Assembly (NCBI RefSeq): GCF_003369915.1
Contig: NW_022881614.1
Span: 10,685,001-10,749,000, forward strand
DNA: 64,000 nucleotides
DNA from: Drosophila miranda
Taxonomy: Eukaryota > Arthropoda > Insecta > Diptera > Drosophilidae
Direction: 5' to 3'
Part shown: positions 20,269-30,170 of the stretch, one piece after another
Layout: each line of letters starts with the position of its first letter
Position numbering within the stretch: the stretch's first letter is position 1
Notes under the pieces: model-generated
Told to the model about the DNA's origin: nothing
The model's input: only the letters and a program-made list of their open reading frames with translations
The model's database searches: none
Made by a program: the position numbers and the translations under genes

Positions 20269-20350
20269 TCACTAACCATACAGTATATAGATGTTCCAGT
20301 TCATACAACGAAAGCGTCACACACTGGCTAGCGCGTTCAGTACCCCAGAG

Positions 20351-20375
20351 TGACGTCATCATGAGAGAGAGAGAG
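20351..20375. promoter_or_regulatory. CRE plus GAGA run, unit 2
   Basis: TGACGTCA at 20351-20358 followed by a GA run, the same as unit 1. It lies about 100 bp upstream of the MED24 promoter block and 140 bp from the Gypsy-2 insertion. Confidence 0.4.
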
Positions 20376-20497
20376 CGCAGAGAGAACATCTTTGCATGTG
20401 TTAGTACACACGCAATATGTTTAGACAAAAATATGTGATTGTATGCTTTTTCAGATTTTTTGAACTCTCTCAGGTCTGGCTCTGTTTTGCACATGCA

Positions 20498-21028
20498 AAT
20501 TAAATAACTGCGGTAGCGGATTGTGTTTTTAAAAAGTTTTTATTTTACTTCTAACTTCACTGATATAGATTTAAGTAGAGGGTCACAAAGGATTCCGGGC
20601 AAAGGGTTTGCGCGATCTTAATTTTTAGCTCGACTTTGCGGTGTCGCTTCTGGATCAAGACTGACTTGAACTTTCTGATCTTTGCATCGTTGATCCCTTT
20701 CGGGAATAGTTTTTCTATAAACATTTCAATTGATTTCGCCATCCCGAGTATTGGATTTCCTCATCCAAAGAGAGAACTGTAAAATGCCTAAAGTGCAGGA
20801 TCTGCAGAAAGCCGGGAGTGAGATTGTTTATGAGAAGCCGGGTGTGGGCAAACATTGGTTTTCCATTTAGGCGAGTGTCAAAGATTGGGATTGCGGCGGG
20901 AGCCCTTGAGATTGTACATCTTAGAAATCAATTAGGCGGAGGCCCAAGATTGAAATTGTTTTCGTTTTGGAAAGCCAAAGATTGTTTACAACTCGTATAA
21001 GAGCTCAATAGAATTGGGTACGTTAACT
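20498..21028 (-). repeat. Gypsy-2 3' LTR
   Basis: 531 bp, matched over its whole length by the copy at 27483-28013 except one visible substitution (TTTCC versus TTTCG before TCATCCAAAG). A polypurine tract (complement of CCCCCCATTC) abuts it at 21029-21038. Confidence 0.92.
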
Positions 21029-21323
21029 CCCCCCATTCTTAAATGTTTCGTCCCGATACATTTTGAAGTTCTGATAGAGCTCTAATTTCTTCTGACAGTA
21101 TTTGAATGTTGCTTTCCACTATTTCTTCTGACGGTATTCTTATTGATTTAATAAGTACAAATTTGGTTAATTTATAGCCGAAGTAAAATAACATTATCAA
21201 TATCAAAATGATTAAGAATAATGTTGTTAATGGTAAGGCCGTATTACCTAATGTTATAAGGGGATTTAAAATATTAACATTATCAAAAGAAAATTGCTTA
21301 TCATTCGATTGTATATAATCAAC

Positions 21324-23345
21324 TTATTCAAAATCGCTATATCTATGATGCGATATATATCTTAGAATTTTACCCTTATCATTTATGTGGGTTATATTAT
21401 TTATTACAATTGTGTTGTTGAATATAAGGAGATACGATCCTAACAAAGTAGTATTGTCTACGATATTTTTGCCTGAAACTAATATGGCACCATCCTGAAT
21501 GATGTCTATTTCTTTGTTTTTTTTCCTTTTTTTAGTGCAGTTGGCTTTAAAGCCATTAAGTGAATTGGTGAAACAGGTCTTCTTTAAATTTATTTGTGCG
21601 TAATTGTTAAAAGTTTCACTTTTAAAATTATTCATTAAATAGTATTTCTCCTTACATTCACAAACTTTTTCACTTATAACTAACATTCCATCATTTTGTG
21701 AGATGGCTCTTGCATGGTAAAACTTGCAAATATCTTTAATTTGAGGATATTTTATGTAAATGATTATTAAATCAGCATTTCGAATTATTTTAACCGTTGC
21801 AATGTCCAGCAGATCAGACAGTTCAACAGGATTTTTTTTGTCATGCTTATAAATGTCCTCTATTTCGTTTTTATTTAAAATTTTTGTATTGAAAATGTTT
21901 ACTTTTAAGAGGGTTATGGTATCAACTAAATTTAGTAGGTCAAAATTTATTAATTTTAAACGATGCTTTCTCAGTATCGTTTCTTCATTGAAGATGACAT
22001 TTTTTAATGAATTTGATAGCAATTCAATTTCTTTGAAAAATTTGGAATTTATTACAAATTGTTTATTATTATTTTCAGTTAATTCATTTACTTTATTTTG
22101 TATTTTCAAAAAGTCGCCATGAAAATATTTAATATTTGATGTTATCTTTAGTATAATTCTGTTTCTATTGTTGATTATAATTTTATTCGGTCGATTTTCC
22201 TTAACTACCTGCTTTTTGTATCGGGATTGAAGTTTATTTCTTTCCCCGAATTTCTTTTCATAAACTACTTCTCCTATTTTATAATCTTTTTCTCTTCTAT
22301 CTTTGTTATGTAGCTTAAGCATTTTGGTCTGAGCTTCCTTAAGTAATATTGGATTATGCTTGTGTTCTATTTTGTTATACAATATGTCATATGGCATTTG
22401 ATTGGTCGTTGAATGTATCGTCAGGTTATATTTCAGTGCCGCCCTTATTATTATTTCTGAATAATCTGTTAGATTTAGTTCATCCTTGATGCACCGCGCT
22501 ATTTCTGTTAGTGTGGAATGTACCCTTTCTACCTGACCATTTGAGGTGCTGTGTCTGGGATCAGCATAATAAATAGTTAAGTTACTTCTTTGTATGAATG
22601 ATCTAAATTGTGCTGAAGTAAAGCTTGGTTCGTTGTCAGTCATTAAAGATGTTGCTAACGGAAAGTGTTGCAAAATTTCCATTACCTTATTTTCAATGTT
22701 TAATTTACTTTGAATTTCCTTGACCACCAAGTATTTGGAATAAGAATCTATACAAGTTATGAATGTTAGGTTTTGGGCATAGTATATGTCTAAGTGTAAT
22801 TGATCTCCTTCTTTTGCTGGAATGGGAGCTTCCCCAATTGGAATTTTTACAGGGTGTCTGTGATATTTGTTTTTGTTACAGATCTCACAATTTCTTATAT
22901 ATTCTTTTAACTTTTTGTGCAGGTTTGGCCAATAATACAGCTTAGTTATTTGTTTGTAATTTTCGTCTAGTCCTCTATGGGCTCTGCAATGTGTTTCTTC
23001 TATAATTATAGCTTTATCTTCTGAATTTACTACATCTTGGAGGAACTTTCTCGTGAAGAGAAATTTATTTATGAAGTTTTCCTTTAGCTTATTTTGGATA
23101 AGGTATAAATCTTCTAAAGTGCAGTGTATTCCTGTGGTTAAGTGAGGCTGAATAAATTCTTTTAAAATGATTAGCAGATTGTCTACCGTATCAAATTCAA
23201 TAATATGTCGGGTATTTTCATAAACTCTTACTAACTCATGAACTGTGAATCTCCCTTGCGCTAATAGTAGCTGCTGTTTAAATTGGTTTAGAGGCTTGCT
23301 AGTCTCTTGAATGACGTTTTCAAAACTACTCTCTGCTGAGTATTT
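21324..23345 (-). pseudogene. Gypsy-2 integrase frame joined to env-like C-terminal part
   Basis: On the minus strand an open frame runs from about 23345, without an ATG, to a stop at 21324; 468 codons follow the TTG at 22730. It starts with the integrase zinc region (H-H, CEICNK) and catalytic core (CIDSYSKY, TDNEPSF, QVERVHS give D, D and E). After about 200 codons it changes to an errantivirus Env-like text with a CxC-rich segment and NNT-type glycosylation sites. The start of env (signal peptide and outer domain) is missing, so the two reading frames are fused by a deletion. A hydrophobic anchor-like stretch is coded between about 21300 and 21050, beyond the stop. Not expected to give a functional envelope. 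Confidence 0.75.
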
Positions 23346-25606
23346 ATGTCTGATTCTGAATCTGTCTGGTCGACATCACTATCTGTCATATGATTTATTT
23401 TAATCCGAGATAAAGCGTCCGCTACTACGTTAGTTGAGCCTGGCTTATAAATGATTTTTGGTGTGAAACTTTCTATGAAGTAATACCAACGTTTCATTTC
23501 AACATTTGGATTTTTTTGGGACATTGCAAAGGACAAAGGTTGGTGATCTGTATGTATTTCAATTCCACTCACTCCGTATAAATAATTTCGCAAATTTTTT
23601 AATGCCCATACAATAGCTAATAATTCCTTTTTATTAGTAGCATATAATTGCTCGGTTTTACTTAAAGTTTTAGAAATAAATGTTATGGGATTCCCATCTT
23701 GCGACAAAACTGCACCTATTGCTATGTCCGATGCATCTGTGGTTAATGTAATTTTTTTATTGTAATCTGGTTGTACTAATTCAATATGTGCTATTAAACT
23801 GTCCTTTAAATTATTAAATGCTCCCATTGCTGGTTCATCCAGCTGTATTAATGTTTTCTTGGATGCCCTTCGTGAAACTTTCCCATTTACTCCACTCAGA
23901 TATTTTGTTAATGGTTTGGCAATTGTAGCATAATTTCGGACAAATTTTCTGTAATACCCTGCTAGTCCTAAGAAGCTACGTAGCTCTCTGATATTTTTAG
24001 GAATTGGATAGTTTTGTATTGTGGAGATTTTGTCTGGATCTGTTTTAATGATATTTTGGGAAACAATGTATCCCAGAAATTCGGTTTCCATTTGAAAGAA
24101 TTTAGACTTTTCTAGGGAAATTTTCATGTTAGCGTTTTGCAATATCTGTATTATATGAATTAGATCTTTATAATGTTGTTCTATAGTTTTTGAAAATATT
24201 ATTATATCGTCCATATAGACGTGACAAGTTTTCCCAAATTGTTTTCTAAGTATATCGTCCATTGCCCTTTGGAAAATTCTGGGAGCGTTCGTCAATCCCA
24301 TAGGCATTCTTAGAAATTCATATTTGCCGTTATTTATGGAAAAAGATGTTTTTTCAATATCTGATTCCCTCATTAAAATCTGATAGAAACCTGACTCTAA
24401 ATCAATGGCCGAGAAATACTTTGCCTTACCTAAATTGGCAAGGATTACTGAAGGATCTTGCATAGGGTATCTATCCGGTATGGTGTTTTCATTAAGTTTC
24501 TTAAAGTCTATTACTAATCTATGTTTAGGAGTTCCGTCCTCATTTACTCCCTTCTTTGGTACTACTATTACCGGTGAATTATATGGGCTTTTACTAGGTC
24601 TGATTATACCTTCATCTAACATTTTACTTATTTCGTTATTAACGAAATCGTTAACCGAATAAGCGTATGGATACTGCTTGCCATATGGCAAGCCGGTATA
24701 TACCGGTCTATCATGTTCAGTGTTAATCTCTCCTTTTATATCCGTTCTGAACGGTAACTGTAAATTTATATTGGCATGGTCTTCTTCGATGATAGATACC
24801 ATTTTCTCTCTGAGATTTTCTAAATTGTCCTCTTTGTAGGTTATTGTGTTATACAATTTCATTTTTTTCAATTCAGAATTTGCATAATTTTGAATGTCGG
24901 ATATTTCTACGACGGCGCGTTCAGGATTTTTGCATCCCAAACTTTTAAATTGTTCATTGTCGGATAATTCAACGACGGCGTGTTCAGGATTCTTTAATGC
25001 CAAACTATTCGAACTTTTAGTGTCGGATAATTCTACGACGGCGTGCTCAGGATATTTTAATTCCAAACTATTAAAACTTTGGATGTCGGATAATTCAATG
25101 ACGGCGGGTTCAGGATATTTGAATCCCAAACTATTGACGGATAATTCTTCGTCGGCGTGCTCAGGATTTTTTGATCCCAAGCTATATAAACTTCCTTCTA
25201 CCTTTACTGAATCACTTTTCATTTCTTTTTCTTCTTCAAAATATTTTTTTATTATATATTCCTTCAACGGAAGGATGGATTTTCCTTCTATAAAGGTTAA
25301 TTTGTTTAAAGAAAGGACCTCGTCATATATTAGTTTCTCCTCATTGTCTTTATAACTTAAAGTCCCCTTTCCTGTATCAATAACAGCTCCGATTTTCTTT
25401 AATAGGTTAAATCCTATTAGTAAATCTGCCTCCATTCCATCTATTTCATAAAACACTTGTTTTGTGTTGAAAATAGTTATATTATGGAAATATTTAATTA
25501 TTGAAAACCCATTCACTGTAGCAACTTTCTTATAAATTGATAATTCTTTTTTATTTTCGTAAATTCCCTTTTTTATATAACAGGAAGTTGCTTCCGTATC
25601 TATCAA
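23288..25606 (-). pseudogene. Gypsy-2 pol: protease, repeat linker, reverse transcriptase, RNase H
   Basis: 772 codons on the minus strand. The frame is open slightly upstream of 25606 and overlaps the end of gag region in a different frame, as expected for -1 frameshifting. The protease motif reads LIDTEATS: the usual D-T/S-G glycine is Glu. A linker (about 25190-24890) holds five imperfect in-frame repeats of about 25 residues containing KxPEHAVVELSD. RT has the motif YMDDIIIF, and RNase H starts TTDASDIAIG. The frame ends at 23288 after leaving the RNase H/linker text near 23345, where the integrase continues in another frame. Protease change and frameshift make the copy defective. Confidence 0.8.
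24890..25190 (-). repeat. In-frame tandem repeats between Gypsy-2 protease and RT
   Basis: Five units of about 63-75 bp, each coding NSL-x-x-KNPEHAVVELSD-like text, seen on the plus strand as repeated GGATAATTC-ACGACGGCGTGTTCAGGAT blocks. Units differ by substitutions and by spacers of different length, all multiples of three. Such a repeat is not a standard part of Gypsy pol. Confidence 0.8.
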
Positions 25607-25659
25607 AACTTTTAATTCTCTGTTTATTTTTTTATCTACTCTTTTTAAGTAGGGCAGAC

Positions 25660-26904
25660 CTACTTCGGGGGCTGATCTAAAAAATGGTCCTCCTCAATGT
25701 TATTTATCCGCATTGCTTTATTAGCCGGTTGTTCCGACATTTCGTTTGGCTTTCGTTTCTGCGCCTGATTTTCGTTAGACTGATTATTCGGTACTACGTT
25801 TGCCCTAAAATGCTGAGCTTGGTTATAATTGTTATTATTTCTCCTATAATAACCGTTAGTATTCTCCCGATAATTTCTATTATTATTATTTCCCCTGAAT
25901 TGATTGCTGTTCTGTCGGTTCTTGATTTGTATCGATTCGTCTACATCCATTGGTTCTGGGGCCTGATTTTGTTGTCTATTACCCAAGAAATAGGGTTGTC
26001 CCCATGACATGTTATTCCTCTGAAGATCCTTTTTTTGGTCGAATGGTGAACTATTAGTCCTTGGTTGTCGTTGGTTGAATCTTAATGTATTGTAGTTATT
26101 ATTCCCTGAATTTCTGGGGCCACTGAATTGGGAGGCAAATTGGGCCCGAATGTTATTTGATTGCAATTCCTGTACCTTTGCCAAGGCATTCGGTAAATCT
26201 GGGGGATTCAGTGAAAATAGGATTTCTGCAATGCCGCCGTTTAGGCCAGTGACAAAAATGCGTAAGGCATTGTCTCTAATTTTCTTATTTGATTCTTTCG
26301 TGATTTCACTGTCCTTTCCGTGAGTCATTATTGTCTTATTTATTAACAAGGTCATTTTCTTGTTAACCTCGTTATAGAAATCTATTATTGAAAGGTTCCC
26401 TTGTCGGAGAACGCTTAACTCCTGTTCTATTATGTAAATTGGTCTCTTGTCACTGTAAACAAAGTCAAGTCGTGAAAGTATGGCATCAAAATTTAAAACT
26501 GTCCCGTGGTTGGTCAGTGCGTCATGTGCTGGTCCTGTTATTTTGTTTCTCAAAATTGTTAAGGCAATATAATATTGCTTACTTCCTTTCTTATATAACT
26601 TCACTGCAGTTTCTGCAGCTTCCCTCCATCCTACGTATTGGTTTAATCCACCATTGAAAATTGGTAGGGATTCTATTACCTTTAATGTGGTGTCATCTTT
26701 TATTGTCTCGTCTATTGTTTCTGCCTGATAATCTGATACCTGATCGGATTTAGTTTCTATTTGTTGTTTTAAATTTACAATTTGCTCCTGTACTTGTGAA
26801 ATTTGAAGTGCTATCAATTGTTTGACCAGATCTGCAGTGAGATCGGTACTTGTTTGTGAGTTAATCATTTTTAGTTTTTCAAAATCTAAAGTTAGTTGAT
26901 CCAC
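25660..26904 (-). CDS. Gypsy-2 gag
   Basis: 414 codons from ATG at 26904. Capsid-like core with WREAAETAVKLY and LRQGNLSIIDFYNEV segments, then an Asn/Gln/Arg-rich tail with a PMDVDE motif and no CCHC knuckle, which is typical of errantivirus gag. The frame is open from start to stop. A homologous gag with the same layout is in Gypsy-3 (40019-38679). Expected role: capsid and RNA packaging. Confidence 0.85.
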   Translation of the reverse strand: MDQLTLDFEKLKMINSQTSTDLTADLVKQLIALQISQVQEQIVNLKQQIETKSDQVSDYQAETIDETIKDDTTLKVIESLPIFNGGLNQYVGWREAAETAVKLYKKGSKQYYIALTILRNKITGPAHDALTNHGTVLNFDAILSRLDFVYSDKRPIYIIEQELSVLRQGNLSIIDFYNEVNKKMTLLINKTIMTHGKDSEITKESNKKIRDNALRIFVTGLNGGIAEILFSLNPPDLPNALAKVQELQSNNIRAQFASQFSGPRNSGNNNYNTLRFNQRQPRTNSSPFDQKKDLQRNNMSWGQPYFLGNRQQNQAPEPMDVDESIQIKNRQNSNQFRGNNNNRNYRENTNGYYRRNNNNYNQAQHFRANVVPNNQSNENQAQKRKPNEMSEQPANKAMRINNIEEDHFLDQPPK

Positions 26905-27465
26905 CTTAAATTGTTCTTATATGTTTGTTTCTATAATCTAATATAACCTAATTGAACTTATATATTTATTAATACAACTTTTGCTCACGAGCTATCCGGT
27001 AAGGGTCGTCCTTCTTAGTTTGGCTGACAGATCTTCGAACGGGTCTTCCTTCTTGATTTGGCTGACAGGTCTTCGAACGGGTCTTCCTTCTTAAATTTCT
27101 TTGTTTAACTGGGTCTTCTGGGGGTCTTCCTTCTTTGGTTTAGCTGATAGCTTCACTTTCTTTGTGTTTTGGTTTGGTTGGTTTTGTTTAAAAACTTTGG
27201 TTTTTTTGGTTTTTTGTATTTTTGAATTGTCTTGATTAGCTTTTGTATTTATTTGTATTTTGTATTGTATTTGTATTGTATATTGTATTTATTTTTGCAC
27301 ACCCTAAGCTCCGGTTTGTTTCCTTTTTATCTCACTTTTTCTTGTCTTATATCTCACAGTCACTCCGCGTTTTTATATCTGAAGGATTTATTCCATTAAT
27401 TAATTGTCCTTCGGGTTTCGGCACGACGCAACACTTTTATTATTCGGTGCTTTTTATACAACGTC

Positions 27466-27483
27466 GCCCCACGTTGGGCGCCA
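27466..27483 (-). other. Gypsy-2 primer binding site
   Basis: TGGCGCCCAACGTGGGGC on the minus strand directly after the 5' LTR, sharing its last T. It resembles the Lys-tRNA-type primer sites of gypsy-group elements. Confidence 0.7.
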
Positions 27484-28013
27484 ATTAAATAACTGCGGTA
27501 GCGGATTGTGTTTTTAAAAAGTTTTTATTTTACTTCTAACTTCACTGATATAGATTTAAGTAGAGGGTCACAAAGGATTCCGGGCAAAGGGTTTGCGCGA
27601 TCTTAATTTTTAGCTCGACTTTGCGGTGTCGCTTCTGGATCAAGACTGACTTGAACTTTCTGATCTTTGCATCGTTGATCCCTTTCGGGAATAGTTTTTC
27701 TATAAACATTTCAATTGATTTCGCCATCCCGAGTATTGGATTTCGTCATCCAAAGAGAGAACTGTAAAATGCCTAAAGTGCAGGATCTGCAGAAAGCCGG
27801 GAGTGAGATTGTTTATGAGAAGCCGGGTGTGGGCAAACATTGGTTTTCCATTTAGGCGAGTGTCAAAGATTGGGATTGCGGCGGGAGCCCTTGAGATTGT
27901 ACATCTTAGAAATCAATTAGGCGGAGGCCCAAGATTGAAATTGTTTTCGTTTTGGAAAGCCAAAGATTGTTTACAACTCGTATAAGAGCTCAATAGAATT
28001 GGGTACGTTAACT
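27483..28013 (-). repeat. Gypsy-2 5' LTR
   Basis: 531 bp, same length and nearly the same sequence as the copy at 20498-21028. The target duplication TGCA follows at 28014-28017, after which the unit sequence (TTCTCACGTACTTTGCG) resumes. Confidence 0.92.
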
Positions 28014-28017
28014 TGCA

Positions 28018-28725
28018 TTCTCACGTACTTTGCGTGTGAGTGTTTAGTATTGCTGGCCGCTAGAACTGAAATTTGAGTTTGGTTCTTGTTTTGGGTCTTT
28101 TGATGGACTGACCTACTGCCACAAAATAAATGAAGAATGGGCAGGGGGTGGTGGTATGGTACAATAGGGCGCGGGAAATGAAATAAAAGCTGTTATTTGT
28201 TTGATTTATACCACAAAATATAAAATATTACAATAATATAATTACACATTTATTTCCTTATTTTAAACAGGTTTATTATAAATTATAAAAATTATGCAAA
28301 CGCCGTCGGTTCTCGACTTTTTTGTTTATTATAACTAAAACAATGATGTATCTAAATATACAATATAAGAAAAAATATATATATACTTAAATAAATTTGC
28401 ATAAATATATATATTTCTTTCTATAAATAGAGGATATGTCTTAAGAATGTTCATATATGTAACTACATATATGTATATACGTAAATACATACATATGTAC
28501 TTAAAGTCGCCGCTCAAATTGGCTCCCGATTGAAGATCGGTACCCAGGGAACACCACGAGGAGGCCATTATATATTAAATGGGGTCAAAAATTAATCTGA
28601 CCTTTGAGTCGACTTGATATGACTTAATTTCAAGACTTTTAAGTAATTAAGTCACATCCATGTTCCCCGCCTAAAATTAAATCTGTTAGATATATGTACA
28701 TACATATACATAAATGAAAATAAAA
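28018..28725. other. Unit 2 tail spacer
   Basis: Same A/T-rich spacer as 16872-17590 in unit 1, including the CAGGGGGTGG block, the minus-strand MASSWCSLG frame (start 28568) and the start of the TACATA microsatellite at 28690-28710. No gene supported. Confidence 0.55.
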
Positions 28726-29660
28726 AACGAGGTGGAACGTTGTGAGTTGCTGCGGACACCGCAACTCTACGGTTATACCCGATACTAAGTCAGTATGGCT
28801 CTCCTGCGGCAGACGCCGCTAATATTGAACCACACGACACAGAGTGCGTGCGAGAGAGACAGAAAATCAGTCTGAGCGTGACGTCGGGCGCTGCGTAGCC
28901 ACTGAAAATTGATTTCTTGCTTTTGATATACGTTTTATAGTGAGATCTAACAGAAGTGCGGATACCAAATTTGGTTACTCTAGCCTTAATAGTCTCTGAG
29001 ATTTGTGGATGCCCCAGATTTTCGTCCTTTGCGGGGGCGGAAGGGGGTGTGGCGAAATTTGGACACGAAACGGTCAAGGTCCGATATCACAGGAGTGTGG
29101 ATACCAAATTTGGTTGCTCTGGCTCTTATAGGTTCTGAGATCCTTGAACTCATATTTTTCAATTGACAAAACCGACCATGAAACCTGTGTGTTTGAGAGA
29201 GACAGAGCGGGAAAGAATGAAATTGTTTTCTTGATTCTGGCTATAATCATTATACGATCTGGTTCAGATTTTGCACTGTAGAAGATATGGTCATCCTCAC
29301 CGATTCTGCGTTTTTGGTTTTATCGTATCTTTAAAAATGTGGATGCCACAGATTTTCGTCCTTTGTGGGGGCGGAAGTGGGCGGGGCGAAGTTTTGAGAT
29401 ATTTTTGTAGCAGTGACATATCACAGAAGTCTGGATCCAAAACATCGTTGCTCTAGCTCTTATAGTCTTTGAGCACTAGGCGCTGAAGGGGACGGACGGA
29501 CAGACGGACAGACAGACAGGGCTCAATCGACTCGGCTATTGATGCTGATCAAGAATATGTATACTTTATGGGGTCGGAAACGATTCCTTCTGGACGTTAC
29601 ACACATCCACTTTTACCACAAATCTAGTATACCCCAATACTCATTTTGAGTATCGGGTAT
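28726..29660 (+). mobile_element. DINE-1/INE-1-type non-autonomous Helitron-like element at the unit 2/3 junction
   Basis: It begins AACGAGGTGGAACGTTG with a short hairpin (GAGTTGC...GCAACTC, 28739-28764). It ends with the CTATTGATGCTGATCAAG, GTATACTTTATGGGGTCGG and GAGTATCGGGTATA blocks, and contains GGACGGACAGACGGACAG repeats. These blocks are typical of Drosophila DINE-1/INE-1 elements, which are mobilised by Helitron-like replication. No ORF. A second copy, inverted, is at 34785-35812 and shares both termini. Confidence 0.75.
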
Positions 29661-29685
29661 AATAAGCAAAATATAATAAACTCAC

Positions 29686-29955
29686 CGACAGGTCACACCA
29701 TCCACAATGCTAACTAGAAACTCCAGCAGCGATGTGATGCAGTAGATACGCTCCAGTTTATCATATCTGGCTATGCAGCGGAGCACTGCGGCATGCGAGA
29801 CGAGGTGGGCACACAACGAGTGCTTCAGGTAGTTGAGTACCAGCTGAGAGGACAAAAATCATAATGGTTTAAGTTAAGGTCAAATCAATCAGCGCCTGCT
29901 GCATGAGGCAATCGGCCAAATTGTACACATCTCCACTGACGCCTCGGGGCAGCAC
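29686..29955 (-). pseudogene. MED24: MED24 exons 3 and 2, unit 3
   Basis: Exon 3 (29686-29843) is complete here, including the gtgag donor that is missing in units 2, 4 and 5, so unit 3 has a different left breakpoint. Exon 2 is damaged: a deletion joins intron 2 (near 29884) to the middle of exon 2, and the acceptor CAG has become AAG next to 29955. Confidence 0.8.
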
Positions 29956-30170
29956 CTTAAAATCGGAGGCATAATATTTATTAAATTATAAAACATCTAT
30001 CTATGCCTTTCCTGTCAAGGCTTCATAGGGATTCCGGCCGAATCTCCAAACCAATCAGTGCTATCCTAACTATTGTAAAACTGACATCGTAAAAAAATCA
30101 AGTCAGCTTATTTATCTATTTATTTATTTTGAATTATTGAAGTCTATTTATTCTGAATTTTGGCAAGAAT

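Larger units (their letters stand above)
20498..28013 (-). mobile_element. Gypsy-2: errantivirus-like Gypsy element, nearly full length
   Basis: Two 531-bp LTRs (20498-21028 and 27483-28013) flank a 6.45-kb interior read on the minus strand. The target duplication TGCA is at 20494-20497 and 28014-28017. Unit 1 (around 16872) shows the uninterrupted site CACATGCATTCTC. LTR termini AGTTAAC...TAATT, a Lys-type primer site (TGGCGCCCAACGTGG) next to the 5' LTR and a G-run polypurine tract next to the 3' LTR fit the gypsy/errantivirus group. Gag, pol and an env-like remnant are present but pol is frameshifted and env is truncated. I saw a single base difference between the two LTRs, so the insertion is recent. 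Confidence 0.92.
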
